A stretch of DNA of 64,000 bases from Wukongibacter sp050859025 (lineage in GTDB: Bacteria > Bacillota > Clostridia > Peptostreptococcales > Caminicellaceae), in contig NZ_CP138200.1 in the NCBI RefSeq assembly GCF_050859025.1, forward strand, positions 62,001 to 126,000, written 5' to 3'. Positions 17,759 to 26,558 of this stretch are shown one piece after another. The notes beneath the pieces were generated by a model. That model did no database searches and had not been told where the DNA came from. It worked only from the letters and a program-made list of their open reading frames with translations. Numbering within the stretch: the stretch's first letter is position 1; each line of letters starts with the position of its first letter. A program made the translations under genes and the position numbers.

Positions 17759-18922
17759 GTGGGGAAAAAAAATCTGATGGAATCATATTCTAGATTCGAT
17801 GTAAATTTTGAAAAGGGAATAGGGACGAAGCTTTACGACACAGAGGGGAAGGAGTACTTAGACTTTGTTGCTGGAGTCGCAGTTAACTGCTTAGGACATT
17901 GTCATCCGACCATAGTTGAAGCCCTTGATAAGCAGAGCAAGAAGCTTATACATGTTTCAAATCTTTACTGGACACCGACTCAGACAGAGTTAGCTGAGAA
18001 ACTAGTGACTTTAAGTAATCATAATACAGTATTTTTCTGTAATAGTGGAACAGAAGCCAATGAAACAGCAATAAAAATAGCTAGAAAATATGGAAAAAGC
18101 ACTGGTGATTCTCAGAAGCATGAAATAATAACGATGGAAAATTCCTTTCATGGGAGAACCCTGGGATCATTAACTATTACAGGACAAAAAAAATACCAAA
18201 AAGATTTTACACCTCTAATAGGAGGAGTAAATAGTGTGAAGTTTAATGATATAAGCGATCTAAAAGAAAAAATTTCTAACAAAACATGTGCAGTTATAAT
18301 AGAGCCTATACAAGGAGAAGGCGGTATAATAAATGCCGATATAGAATTTTTAATGGAGGCAAAGAAATTATGTGAAGAATATGATGCCCTTTTAATATTT
18401 GATGAGGTTCAATGTGGTATAGGAAGGACTGGAGAGTTATTTGCATATGAGAGCTTTGGCGTGATACCGGATATAGTTTGCTTAGCAAAGGGACTTGGGG
18501 GAGGTTTTCCCATAGGTGCAGTATTAGCAAACGAAAAGGCTTCTATTTTTAAGCCAGGCGATCATGGTTGTACCTTTGGTGGTAATCCTTTAGGATGTGC
18601 AGTTTCCTTGGCGGTACTAAATGAGCTGACTGAGAATAAGGTGCTTGAGGGCGTTAAAAAGAAGGAGGCCATCTTTAAGAAAGGAATAGAAAAACTTGCG
18701 TCGGAGTATAGCTTCATAAAAAAGATAGATGGAAAAGGTCTAATGCTGGGACTACATTTAGATATAGAGGCTAAAAAGATAGTTAATAAAGCCTTTGAAA
18801 AAGGACTCTTAATAATAGGAGCAGGTAATAACGTGATTAGAATAGTTCCACCGCTTAACATAACGGAAGATGAAATAAATAAGGGATTAAAGATTTTAGA
18901 AGAAGCTTTTAAGGAGTTGTAA
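17759..18922 (+). CDS. argD: Acetylornithine aminotransferase
   Basis: 387-residue class III PLP aminotransferase; makes N-acetylornithine from the semialdehyde. Motifs: FFCNSGTEANE, the PLP-contacting LLIFDEVQCGIGRTG, and the lysine segment CLAKGLGGGFPIGA. The GTG start at 17759 is supported by AAGGAGAAG upstream and by near-contact with argB; an ATG six codons in is the alternative. Middle gene of the plus arm. Confidence 0.95.
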   Translation: MGKKNLMESYSRFDVNFEKGIGTKLYDTEGKEYLDFVAGVAVNCLGHCHPTIVEALDKQSKKLIHVSNLYWTPTQTELAEKLVTLSNHNTVFFCNSGTEANETAIKIARKYGKSTGDSQKHEIITMENSFHGRTLGSLTITGQKKYQKDFTPLIGGVNSVKFNDISDLKEKISNKTCAVIIEPIQGEGGIINADIEFLMEAKKLCEEYDALLIFDEVQCGIGRTGELFAYESFGVIPDIVCLAKGLGGGFPIGAVLANEKASIFKPGDHGCTFGGNPLGCAVSLAVLNELTENKVLEGVKKKEAIFKKGIEKLASEYSFIKKIDGKGLMLGLHLDIEAKKIVNKAFEKGLLIIGAGNNVIRIVPPLNITEDEINKGLKILEEAFKEL

Positions 18923-18946
18923 ATATATAAGAAGGGAGAGGAAATT

Positions 18947-19420
18947 ATGATATCGGTATTAACCCACGACATGCTTGATATGGTCGATGTTAATGCTATA
19001 CTGAGCTTAAACAAGAATGGATATGTTCATATAGAACCTAAAGTAAAAAAAGTATCAATAATAGATTTAGGGATGGAAAAGAAGGATATAATAGCTTTCT
19101 CACATTTCAATTTCAGCGTCAATATATTTGGAGGCAAGTTTAAGATAAATCAACTTCTGTCCTTAAACAGCGATGCCTATATATTATGGGGAAATAAAAA
19201 TAAACTAGTAGACATAGACTGCTTGATTACTAAGATCAAGAAGCTTATAGGGAAAAAGACAATTATAGGGATTGGCAGTGGTAAAGAGGTTTTAAAAACC
19301 ATTATTAAGGATATGGATAAAGATGACTGGCAAGAAAATGATGAAATTATGAAGCACTATAAATATGATATATATTGCATAAATGATGATAATATAGAAA
19401 AAATAGATAAGATAATATAG
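18947..19420 (+). CDS. Hypothetical protein, third gene of the argBD operon
   Basis: 157 residues, 24 bases after argD with an AAGGGAGAGG ribosome site, so co-transcribed. No signal peptide or membrane segment. It contains a NAYILWGNKNK-like strand and a glycine turn IIGIGSGKEVLKTIIKDMDKDDW. I do not recognise a family. Tight linkage to arginine genes hints at a regulatory or accessory role in that pathway. Confidence 0.7.
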   Translation: MISVLTHDMLDMVDVNAILSLNKNGYVHIEPKVKKVSIIDLGMEKKDIIAFSHFNFSVNIFGGKFKINQLLSLNSDAYILWGNKNKLVDIDCLITKIKKLIGKKTIIGIGSGKEVLKTIIKDMDKDDWQENDEIMKHYKYDIYCINDDNIEKIDKII

Positions 19421-19506
19421 TTACCCCACCTTGCCAATTACCAGAGTAGGGGAGTTACTAAAAAATTCTAATATATAGTTTATTATCAAAAGCAAGTTGA
19501 TTAATG

Positions 19507-19540
19507 ACCTCCTATAGGTGAAAAAGCTTATAGGAGGTTT
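19507..19540 (+). terminator. Terminator of the argB-argD-orf operon
   Basis: 10-bp perfect stem ACCTCCTATA / TATAGGAGGT with a 12-nt loop, then TTGATAATT. Confidence 0.7.
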
Positions 19541-19676
19541 GATAATTAAAATGATTAAACAAAATCTTATCATATATTTATAAATTCTTTTCCTTACTAG
19601 CTATGATTATGATTTTGCATAATATGGAAATATGATATAATTATGTGGAATCAATATGATAGAAAGGGAGATAGAA

Positions 19677-20459
19677 ATGAAAAAAATTATAGTGGGATTA
19701 GTGATTTTACTATTAATAAGCACAGGCACAGCATTTACAGCTCCAATATCACAGCAGATTGAGGTTCTATTTAACTCTATAAATATAGAGGTCAACGGAT
19801 CAAAGGTGGAAGCTGACAATATACTATATGATGGGACTACATATGTGCCCCTTAGAAAGGTAGCTGAATTATTAAATAAGGATGTTGCTTGGAAGGCTGA
19901 AACTAATACAGCACAGATTAATGACAAGAGTGCAAAGGTAGATAATCCAATTGTTACAATTGAAATGGAGAACGGAGAGAAAATAAAGATAGAATTGTAT
20001 CCAGGAATAGCTCCAAATACTGTAAATAATTTTATATCACTAATAAACAAAAAGTTCTATGAAGGTCTTACCTTCCATAGGGTAATTCCAGGATTTATGA
20101 TACAAGGAGGAGATCCTAATGGAAATGGTACAGGTGGACCAGGATACACAATTAAGGGAGAATTTATGCAAAACAACGTAGAGAATGGCTTAATGCATAA
20201 AAGAGGAGTAGTATCAATGGCTAGATCAGCTTCTCCAAACTCAGCAGGGTCACAATTTTTTATAATGGTAAATGATGTACCACAATTAAATGGAGAATAT
20301 GCTGCATTTGGTAAAGTGATAGAGGGTATGGAAGTTGTGGATAAAATTGTGGGTGTAGAAAGAGATGAGAAAGACAAGCCCCTAGAAGCACAAGCAATTA
20401 AAACTGTGAGTGTTGAACTGTTTGAAAAAGAATATAAGGAACCGGAAATAGTAAAGTAA
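19677..20459 (+). CDS. Exported cyclophilin-type peptidyl-prolyl isomerase
   Basis: 260 residues from the ATG at 19677 (GGGAGA site). Residues 1-23 are a signal peptide (KKIIVGLVILLLISTGTAFTAP). Residues about 27-85 form a copper amine oxidase N-terminal-like stalk domain (NILYDGTTYVPLRKVAELL), a cell-surface module common in Clostridia. Residues about 90-252 are a cyclophilin domain (NFISLINKKFYEGLTFHRVIPGF; MARSASPNSAGSQFFIM). It likely folds secreted proteins at the wall. Fusion of these two modules is somewhat uncommon. Terminator follows. Confidence 0.9.
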   Translation: MKKIIVGLVILLLISTGTAFTAPISQQIEVLFNSINIEVNGSKVEADNILYDGTTYVPLRKVAELLNKDVAWKAETNTAQINDKSAKVDNPIVTIEMENGEKIKIELYPGIAPNTVNNFISLINKKFYEGLTFHRVIPGFMIQGGDPNGNGTGGPGYTIKGEFMQNNVENGLMHKRGVVSMARSASPNSAGSQFFIMVNDVPQLNGEYAAFGKVIEGMEVVDKIVGVERDEKDKPLEAQAIKTVSVELFEKEYKEPEIVK

Positions 20460-20499
20460 AACTCTAGGGCCGAGTAAAATATGAATAGCATTAATGAAA

Positions 20500-20525
20500 A
20501 GATGTCATGATATGGCATCTTTTTT
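20500..20525 (+). terminator. Terminator after the cyclophilin gene
   Basis: 9-bp stem AGATGTCAT / ATGGCATCT (one G-U) with a GAT loop and a run of six T. Confidence 0.85.
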
Positions 20526-20703
20526 GTATGGTGAACATAATGAAATGTTACAAATTAAAATTTTAAGAGTATTGTATAAGAATATTTTAAACGTTTGTTT
20601 AAGTTATTTTTCATTTCAATACATGTAAATATATGGTAGAATGTAAAATATGAAAAATAATCTAGAAAGGAAAAATATAATAGATTCTCAGGGGGATTAT
20701 TAC

Positions 20704-22068
20704 ATGAAAAGGCTTATATTATTATTAATAGTGTTATTTAATCTGTTTTTGATGGTTGGATTTTTAAATAAGAATGAAAAACCTATGGTTCAAGTTGAAA
20801 AATCAGTCTCGACTACAAATAAAGATTTAAAAACTATAGATAATCAAGATACGAATTTAAATAATCAGATTAGAGTTGAGCAAGAAAGTAGGACTAATGT
20901 TGAAGGAAGTAATAATGCTCAAGATATAGGTGAGTTTATACCTGATGGATGGGAAATATTAGACATAGCAGAAGGAGATTTAAACAAAGATGGTATAAAT
21001 GATAAAGCATTCGTAATTGAGAGTAGTGATGAATATAGACAGCAAAGAAATCTACTAATAGTTTTTGGAAATAAAGATGATACATACACTCTATCAATAA
21101 GGGCAGAAAAGGCTATTCTTCTTTCAAATGAAGGTGGACCTTTTGGAGATCCTTTTCTAGATATACTTATAGACAGAGGCTCTGTTTTGATAAAGTTCAT
21201 GGGTGGTTCTAGTAGTAGATGGAATCAGCATTATAGATTTAGGTATCAAGATAATGGTTGGTATTTAATTGGATTTACAGAAGGCGGACATGAAAATATT
21301 GGAGATCTAAGATATTATCTTCAAGAGGATTTCAATTTAATTACAGGTGATTATATAGGGAATCAGCTAGAAAATGGAAAATTAGAAACTATTAAGAAAA
21401 GAATGTCAAAAAAACAACTTTTGAATTTAAAAGTTTTCGTTGCAAATGAATTTAGTGCATACTCTTTAAAAGCGTACTTAAGTAACAATATCCAAGATAT
21501 AAAGTCGTTTATACCTAAAGGATGGAATGTGCTGAAAGAATATGGGGGTGAGTTGGCTATAGCAGAAGGAGACTTAAACAAAGATGGTATAAATGATAAA
21601 GCGTTTGTAATTGAGAATAGTAATGAACATGAATATGGACGTCAAAGAAACTTACTAATAGTTTTCGGAAATAAAGATGATACATACACTTTATCAATAA
21701 GAGCAGAAAAGGCTATTCTTCTTTCAAATGAAGGTGGTAATTGGGGATATAGCTTTAAAGATATATCTATAGATAGAGGAGCTGTCTTGGTTAAGTACAA
21801 GGGTGGTTATGATAATATACGACATAGGTATTTTAGGTTTATGTATCAAGATAATCACTGGTATTTAATTGGATTTACAGAGGGTTTACTTAAAGTTATT
21901 GGAAATTCAGTACATTGTCTTCAGGATGACTTTAATCTAATTACAGGCGATTATATAGGGAAAAAGTTAGATAATGGAAAAATTAAAATTGTAGAAAAGA
22001 ATATAGGGAAAAAACAGCTTTTGAATCTTAAAGATTTTGTTGTCAATGAATATTATATACAGCCTTAA
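20704..22068 (+). CDS. Secreted or anchored protein with two tandem repeat domains
   Basis: 454 residues from the ATG at 20704 (AGGGGGAT site). An N-terminal hydrophobic helix (RLILLLIVLFNLFLMVGFL) is a signal anchor. After a 60-residue Asn/Lys-rich linker come two copies of a roughly 185-residue domain, each with EGDLNKDGINDKAFVIE (a DxNxDGxxD calcium-loop-like motif), NLLIVFGNKDDTYTLSIRAEKAILLSNEGG and LITGDYIG. The copies are similar at nucleotide level too, so the duplication is recent. Related to FG-GAP/VCBS-like clostridial proteins; probable extracellular calcium-binding role, precise function unknown. Confidence 0.8.
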   Translation: MKRLILLLIVLFNLFLMVGFLNKNEKPMVQVEKSVSTTNKDLKTIDNQDTNLNNQIRVEQESRTNVEGSNNAQDIGEFIPDGWEILDIAEGDLNKDGINDKAFVIESSDEYRQQRNLLIVFGNKDDTYTLSIRAEKAILLSNEGGPFGDPFLDILIDRGSVLIKFMGGSSSRWNQHYRFRYQDNGWYLIGFTEGGHENIGDLRYYLQEDFNLITGDYIGNQLENGKLETIKKRMSKKQLLNLKVFVANEFSAYSLKAYLSNNIQDIKSFIPKGWNVLKEYGGELAIAEGDLNKDGINDKAFVIENSNEHEYGRQRNLLIVFGNKDDTYTLSIRAEKAILLSNEGGNWGYSFKDISIDRGAVLVKYKGGYDNIRHRYFRFMYQDNHWYLIGFTEGLLKVIGNSVHCLQDDFNLITGDYIGKKLDNGKIKIVEKNIGKKQLLNLKDFVVNEYYIQP

Positions 22069-22153
22069 TAAAAAGATAGCGATGGTTTTAGTAATATCTA
22101 TTTATATCATTGTAGGTAACTTTAAAACAGACTGGAGCTTACTAGTGAAGTTT

Positions 22154-22181
22154 AGCCCCCAAAAATAAATTGGGGGCTTTA
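22154..22181. terminator. Bidirectional terminator
   Basis: 9-bp stem AGCCCCCAA / TTGGGGGCT with 7-nt loop, between the convergent genes ending at 22068 and 22202. Confidence 0.75.
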
Positions 22182-22201
22182 GATAAAAAATTAGCTAATA
22201 G

Positions 22202-22402
22202 TTAGTTACCCATCATAACGTCATATATTTTCTGAGCACTCCTAGCTCTTGTAGGAGCTTTTTCTGTTTTGTCTTTAGGCCTTTCATATCTTAGACACAG
22301 CATTTTTCCAGCCTCATATGCCTCGTCATCTTTTCCTTCATACATAGACAGCCAGTCTGAATATATATCATCATAAGTAGTTTTTAGTTCTGTGCTAATC
22401 AT
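22202..22402 (-). CDS. Small hypothetical protein
   Basis: 66 residues, charged, helical, no signal; preceded by AAAGGAA. The start codon ATG overlaps the TGA of an upstream reading frame fragment (ATGA), as in coupled genes. The upstream fragments are broken, so this may be the surviving last gene of a decayed mobile or prophage cluster. Not recognised. Confidence 0.5.
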   Translation of the reverse strand: MISTELKTTYDDIYSDWLSMYEGKDDEAYEAGKMLCLRYERPKDKTEKAPTRARSAQKIYDVMMGN

Positions 22403-22620
22403 ATTTCCTTTTTTGCTTGTTCATAAGCGTAAAAAGCATATTCTCGACCTTGTCTTAAACCTTCAATTTTCCTATCATTTTTTTCCTTGAATTTCTCTAC
22501 ATCAAAAATTTTTTATGAACTTTAGAAAGTCTATAATTATATCCGTCTCACCTTCTTCGTAATCAAGTTCTTTATTCCATTTTTTAATATAAGTTGATAT
22601 TGAATATTTGATTAGACATT
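22399..22620 (-). pseudogene. Decayed small gene(s), frameshifted
   Basis: On the minus strand a frame reading ISTYIKKWNKELDYEEGE… IIIDFLKFIKNF stops at TGA near 22505, and the adjacent frame continues at once as FDVEKFKEKNDRKIEGLRQG… EQAKKEI, ending at 22399. A one-base change in the A6T5 run would join them. Protein-like composition in both frames suggests a frameshifted gene of unknown family with no intact start visible. The remaining 22621-22871 stretch holds no gene I can support. Confidence 0.4.
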
Positions 22621-22871
22621 ACAATTATGTATAATAAGCAGTACCAATACTTTATCTGTACTGTTCGAGAGTCAACAAATAGCCATTATTGACTTTAAAG
22701 AGTATGAGAATTATACTTTAGAGGATATCATGTAGAAGAATACAGGGTTACTATACAAAGAGAGAATAACAGATAAAAAAAGAAATAATTTCTATAAATA
22801 GTTGTATAGGGAATAATATTATACGATGAAGAGATATGCTAAAAGATACAATAAAAATCCGGAGGAAAGTC

Positions 22872-23672
22872 ATGATAATAAGAGCTGAGTTATTATGGGG
22901 TCTAATATTACTTACTATGATTGTACATTTTATAGATACCCTGTCCTATTCCGTAAGATTGAATTCTGTGAAAAGCGGAAACTTTGCATTGTCCCTCTCG
23001 CTTTTTAATTTGATTGCTCTAGGGTCAAGAACTGCAAACCTATTTCAAGGACCATTGATTGGACAACTAATTGATAATAGCATAAGGACAAGCTATAATC
23101 CCATTACCCATGTAAGACACGTTGTTTTTGCCACTACAGCAGGAACACTGCTCGGCATTTTATTTATACCGACATTTTTAAAGCTGTTTTCTAAAGCCAT
23201 ATCAAGGCTTGAGGTAACGGGATCGGTACCTGGACTGGTTGTTCAATCCCTCAGTATTGGAAATATAAAACATATAGCCAAGAGCATAACTAAGCCTTCA
23301 AGGGGAATGCTCAGGGGGTTAAGGTTTAAAAATATACCGATAAAATTGTTATTACTAAATGTACTGATAACAGGAGTATATACAATTGGCGTGTTGTCAG
23401 CATATTATTCAGCCATCTATGTTCCAGAAAATAGATTGGCTGCGTCGGCTTCATCGGGAATGATTAATGGGGCTGCGAGTATTCTTCTGACGTTATTTAT
23501 AGATCCTAAGGCTGCCCTTATAACCGATGAGGCCTATAGAGGAAAGAGAGAGTACGGAGATGTAAAGGCATTGGTGATAATGTTGATAGGAACCAAGCTC
23601 ATAGGAACTTTATTAGGACAGCTACTTCTTGTACCTGGTGCAAAGCTTATAGCCTTTTTCTATGGAGCATAG
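22872..23672 (+). CDS. amj: Lipid II flippase, Amj type (DUF2837)
   Basis: 266-residue polytopic membrane protein from the ATG at 22872 (GGAGGAAAG site; an earlier in-frame ATG at 22836 is poor). The family signature is seen in HFIDTLSYSVRLNSVKSG, LSLFNLIALGSRTANLFQGP and STRPSRG-like basic loop, as in B. subtilis YdaH/Amj, which moves lipid-linked peptidoglycan precursor across the membrane as an alternate to MurJ. Monocistronic. In B. subtilis the gene is under envelope-stress control; no control site is evident here. Confidence 0.88.
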   Translation: MIIRAELLWGLILLTMIVHFIDTLSYSVRLNSVKSGNFALSLSLFNLIALGSRTANLFQGPLIGQLIDNSIRTSYNPITHVRHVVFATTAGTLLGILFIPTFLKLFSKAISRLEVTGSVPGLVVQSLSIGNIKHIAKSITKPSRGMLRGLRFKNIPIKLLLLNVLITGVYTIGVLSAYYSAIYVPENRLAASASSGMINGAASILLTLFIDPKAALITDEAYRGKREYGDVKALVIMLIGTKLIGTLLGQLLLVPGAKLIAFFYGA

Positions 23673-23848
23673 ATTAGACTAATACTCTGTAACCGTTTTG
23701 TAAGTATTTTGTAAGAGTTTTAGGCTATATTTTTTGATATGCTTTATAGAGTAAGACCTTAAATTCAGATTATTTATAGGAGATTTAGTGCTATCTAAGC
23801 ATTTCCAAAAGTCTATTAGCAATCAAAAACAGCAAGGAGGGTACAAAA

Positions 23849-24841
23849 ATGAAAAGAATAGTTATTTTAGTGATTGTAGCATTACTTGTGTTGCCAGGTT
23901 GTTCAGCTAAAAAAGTTGATATGCCTAAGGAAGCTGAGGTGGATAATAGCGAGGAGAAGCAAACTGAAAAGAATGTAGATGAAGAAGAAAAAGAGGCTGC
24001 TAAAGAAATAGAAGAGGATTCGGAAAAAATCATGTCTGATTTTAAAGAATTGCTTAATAAAAATAGTAAACCCTATGAAATATTGGTGTTTATAGATGGA
24101 AATATTGAGAAGGTATCTGAAAAGGATGCCGACACTATGATTATAGAGCTAGAAAAATCACAAAATCTTAATATTGAAAAATATACGGATATTTTATTTA
24201 AGGAAAATTATCAGGAAGAATTGGATAAAGCTATGGATCATGAATCTATGGAAATAAAGACTGATATTATAAAAAATGAAGAGATAAAAACGAATATCGC
24301 AGAAATGATTTATGGTGGTTATAAGTTCGTGATGCTAGAGGGTGCATACTATCCAATTGTTAATTATGAGCTTCTAAAAAAATATATTGACTATCTACCA
24401 GAGGATTCAAAAAAATATATTGAAATAATGGCTGTGGAATCAAATGAACTGATGTCATCAGATGCTGCACTTGTTATTTCATGGGAAGAACTAGCCAATA
24501 GAACACTAAATGCAGAGGCATTTTTAGCTGAGTTTTCCGATAGTTCTAGACGAGATGTGATAGGAAATATGTATCGTATGTATATGGAAGTATATATGTT
24601 TGGTATGAGTAACACTCCGATATATGAGTGGGATGCCCCCAAGAAAATATATGATGAGGTTTTAAATAGCTACAAGGAAACCGTTGAAAGAAATAAGGAG
24701 ACTATAACAGCTACTATATTAAAAGAATACCTCAAAATATTAGAGAAAAATGATTTTAAAATGAATGATAATACACCAAAGGAAATATATGAATTTTATA
24801 ATGAAGCAATCAAAAACTTAGGCTTGAATAATAAGGAATAG
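23849..24841 (+). CDS. Hypothetical lipoprotein
   Basis: 330 residues. Lipoprotein signal ends VLPGC with Cys18 as anchor, then a Glu/Lys-rich linker (residues 25-60) and a mainly helical domain without recognisable motif. AAGGAGGG precedes the ATG. Predicted to sit on the outer face of the membrane. Own terminator; no operon partner. Function unknown. Confidence 0.8.
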   Translation: MKRIVILVIVALLVLPGCSAKKVDMPKEAEVDNSEEKQTEKNVDEEEKEAAKEIEEDSEKIMSDFKELLNKNSKPYEILVFIDGNIEKVSEKDADTMIIELEKSQNLNIEKYTDILFKENYQEELDKAMDHESMEIKTDIIKNEEIKTNIAEMIYGGYKFVMLEGAYYPIVNYELLKKYIDYLPEDSKKYIEIMAVESNELMSSDAALVISWEELANRTLNAEAFLAEFSDSSRRDVIGNMYRMYMEVYMFGMSNTPIYEWDAPKKIYDEVLNSYKETVERNKETITATILKEYLKILEKNDFKMNDNTPKEIYEFYNEAIKNLGLNNKE

Positions 24842-24861
24842 CATTTAACAAAGCATAGAGG

Positions 24862-24897
24862 ATGAGAACTCTTGTAATAAAGAGTTCTCATTTTTTG
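24862..24897 (+). terminator. Terminator after the 23849 lipoprotein
   Basis: 12-bp perfect stem ATGAGAACTCTT / AAGAGTTCTCAT, 6-nt loop, six T. Confidence 0.9.
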
Positions 24898-24939
24898 TAT
24901 CGTATATAATCTAAGTTAACCCATCGCGTTAGTTTCAGT

Positions 24940-25010
24940 CGTTGGGAGTGATAATATTTTTTTTTCGTTTATGCAATCAGCCTGTTTTTCAATATATTTG
25001 GGATGGATAA
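24940..25010. repeat. Possible diverged repeat (family C)
   Basis: The segment around GTGATAATATTTT…TGCAATCAGCCTGTTTTT resembles 38880-38940 (GCGATGAAATTTT…TGCAATGAACCTGTTTTTT) over about 55 bases. Both are intergenic. It may be a degraded remnant of one element; homology is weak. The rest of 24898-25296 holds only repeat B2. Confidence 0.35.
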
Positions 25011-25084
25011 AGCAGACTGATAAAAATCACGGGGATGAAATATTATAACTCTCTAAGTATTGAAAATCCTAATATATAATTTAC

Positions 25085-25188
25085 TATATAGAACGTACTT
25101 ATAAATCTACATTTTGATTTTTTGAATAGCCAATGATTCAAGGCTTTTCAAGGAATCAAAATGTAAAAGATTTATTACGATTTCTATA
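25085..25188. repeat. Palindromic element, family B, copy B2
   Basis: 104 bp from TATATAGAACG to TTTCTATA; reverse orientation relative to B1. Contains the paired arms CTACATTTTGATTT and GAATCAAAATGTAAA. Lies 108 bases upstream of the gene at 25297. Confidence 0.85.
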
Positions 25189-25296
25189 GCATAAGAAGTT
25201 AATTTATTAAAGTTATAAAGATTTTCACAACTATTTTATTTTGATAAAATATATAATTAGAAATAGTTTTATAAACTTTTTGAGTGAGGAAGATAT

Positions 25297-25803
25297 ATGA
25301 TAAAGAGGATAGCTTTAATTTTAATATTTATTACCTTGGTTAAATCTGCCTATCAATACACTGAACCAGTTCATATAGATAGATCCTTTAATGGATGTAT
25401 ATATTCAAATGATAAGGAGATAGAAGAACTGGCTGAGGTTAGAATTGAAGGCAAGCTATATCGTAGAATTATAGGAGCTGATATATTCGAAGGATTTATA
25501 GAAGTTGATGGACATAGGGAGCATATAAAAACTTTTATTAATAAATCTTTACTCAGAGGAACATTAAATAGAATAAAGACCTCCTATTATGATGTACATG
25601 CAGCATCGGAAATAAATTCTAAAACGGCAGTTATGACCTTTAAGGATGCTACCTTTGTTATAACAAAGGATTTTGAGTTGTTGTGGGGAAACATGTATGA
25701 AATTGATGAAAAATATAAATCAAAATGTTATATTGCTGCACCATGTAACGATAAGCAAGACGGAAATAAGATAGCACAGAAAATTATTGGCAACTCAAAA
25801 TAA
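25297..25803 (+). CDS. Hypothetical exported protein
   Basis: 168 residues with an N-terminal hydrophobic stretch (IKRIALILIFITLVKSAYQY) that could be a signal peptide. The remainder is beta-rich (RSFNGCIYSNDKEIEELAEVRIEG-type strands) and contains three Cys. Its TAA stop overlaps the region of the next gene's ribosome site, so it is probably the first gene of the comB-HD-mazG operon. Family not recognised. Confidence 0.7.
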   Translation: MIKRIALILIFITLVKSAYQYTEPVHIDRSFNGCIYSNDKEIEELAEVRIEGKLYRRIIGADIFEGFIEVDGHREHIKTFINKSLLRGTLNRIKTSYYDVHAASEINSKTAVMTFKDATFVITKDFELLWGNMYEIDEKYKSKCYIAAPCNDKQDGNKIAQKIIGNSK

Positions 25804-25820
25804 TGAAAGGAGAGATGATG

Positions 25821-26558
25821 ATGAATATAGATGTTATAGATTCGGTCAAGGAAGTAAGCTGTGAAAGAATTTCTGGAAAAAATGTAGTAGTTATTGATGT
25901 TCTAAGGGCTACATCAACCATAGTTACAGCTTTAGCAAATAAGGCATGTTGTGTTATTCCTGTAGAACATATAGAAGCAGCTTGGGAGTTTTATAATAAT
26001 AGAAAAAAAGAAATAGTAATATTAGGAGGAGAAAGGGATGCTAAGATAATCAAAGGATTTCACTTTGGTAACTCGCCTCTTTCTTATAAAGAGGAAAGTA
26101 TCAAGGGAAAAGAAGTAGTTTTAACTACAACTAATGGTACAAGGGCTATTAAGTCATGTGTAAAAGCAGAAAAGCTTTATATTGCTTCCTTCATAAATGC
26201 AACAGCTGTAGTGGAGCAGCTAATAGAGGATAAGGAAGATGTTGCTATTGTTTGTTCGGGAACTTATGAGAAGTATTCTATGGACGATGCACTTTGTGCA
26301 GGGATGATTATATCACTAATAGATAAGCAAGGTGAGATAACTACAATCGATATGGGTTGGACTGTCAAAGAATTGTATGAAGCATATGAACATGATCTTC
26401 ATGAGGTTCTTAAAAATTGCAGCCATTACAAGAGGCTAGAGGTAAATGGCTATACAGAGGATTTGAGATACTGTTTACAAAGAGATATATATGATATTGT
26501 ACCGATTTATAAAGATGGATACATAAGAGGACTAAAGGAGAATGACCATGACAGATAA
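25821..26558 (+). CDS. comB: 2-phosphosulfolactate phosphatase family protein (ComB-like)
   Basis: 245 residues. The N-terminal VVVIDVLRATSTIVTAL, GGERDAKIIKGFHFGNSPL and VVLTTTNGTRAI are the hallmark segments of ComB, an Mg-dependent acid phosphatase that makes 3-sulfolactate in coenzyme M synthesis. Clostridia lack coenzyme M, so its bacterial role is open (sulfolactate metabolism or another phosphatase). Of three consecutive ATG codons, the third (25821) has the best spacing from AAAGGAG. Overlaps the HD gene downstream. Confidence 0.88.
   Translation: MNIDVIDSVKEVSCERISGKNVVVIDVLRATSTIVTALANKACCVIPVEHIEAAWEFYNNRKKEIVILGGERDAKIIKGFHFGNSPLSYKEESIKGKEVVLTTTNGTRAIKSCVKAEKLYIASFINATAVVEQLIEDKEDVAIVCSGTYEKYSMDDALCAGMIISLIDKQGEITTIDMGWTVKELYEAYEHDLHEVLKNCSHYKRLEVNGYTEDLRYCLQRDIYDIVPIYKDGYIRGLKENDHDR

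Noticed and set aside
22480..22520. TGA near 22505 as a second selenocysteine codon
   Set aside because: Reading through gives another TGA soon after and poor protein sequence; a frameshift explains the two fragments better.
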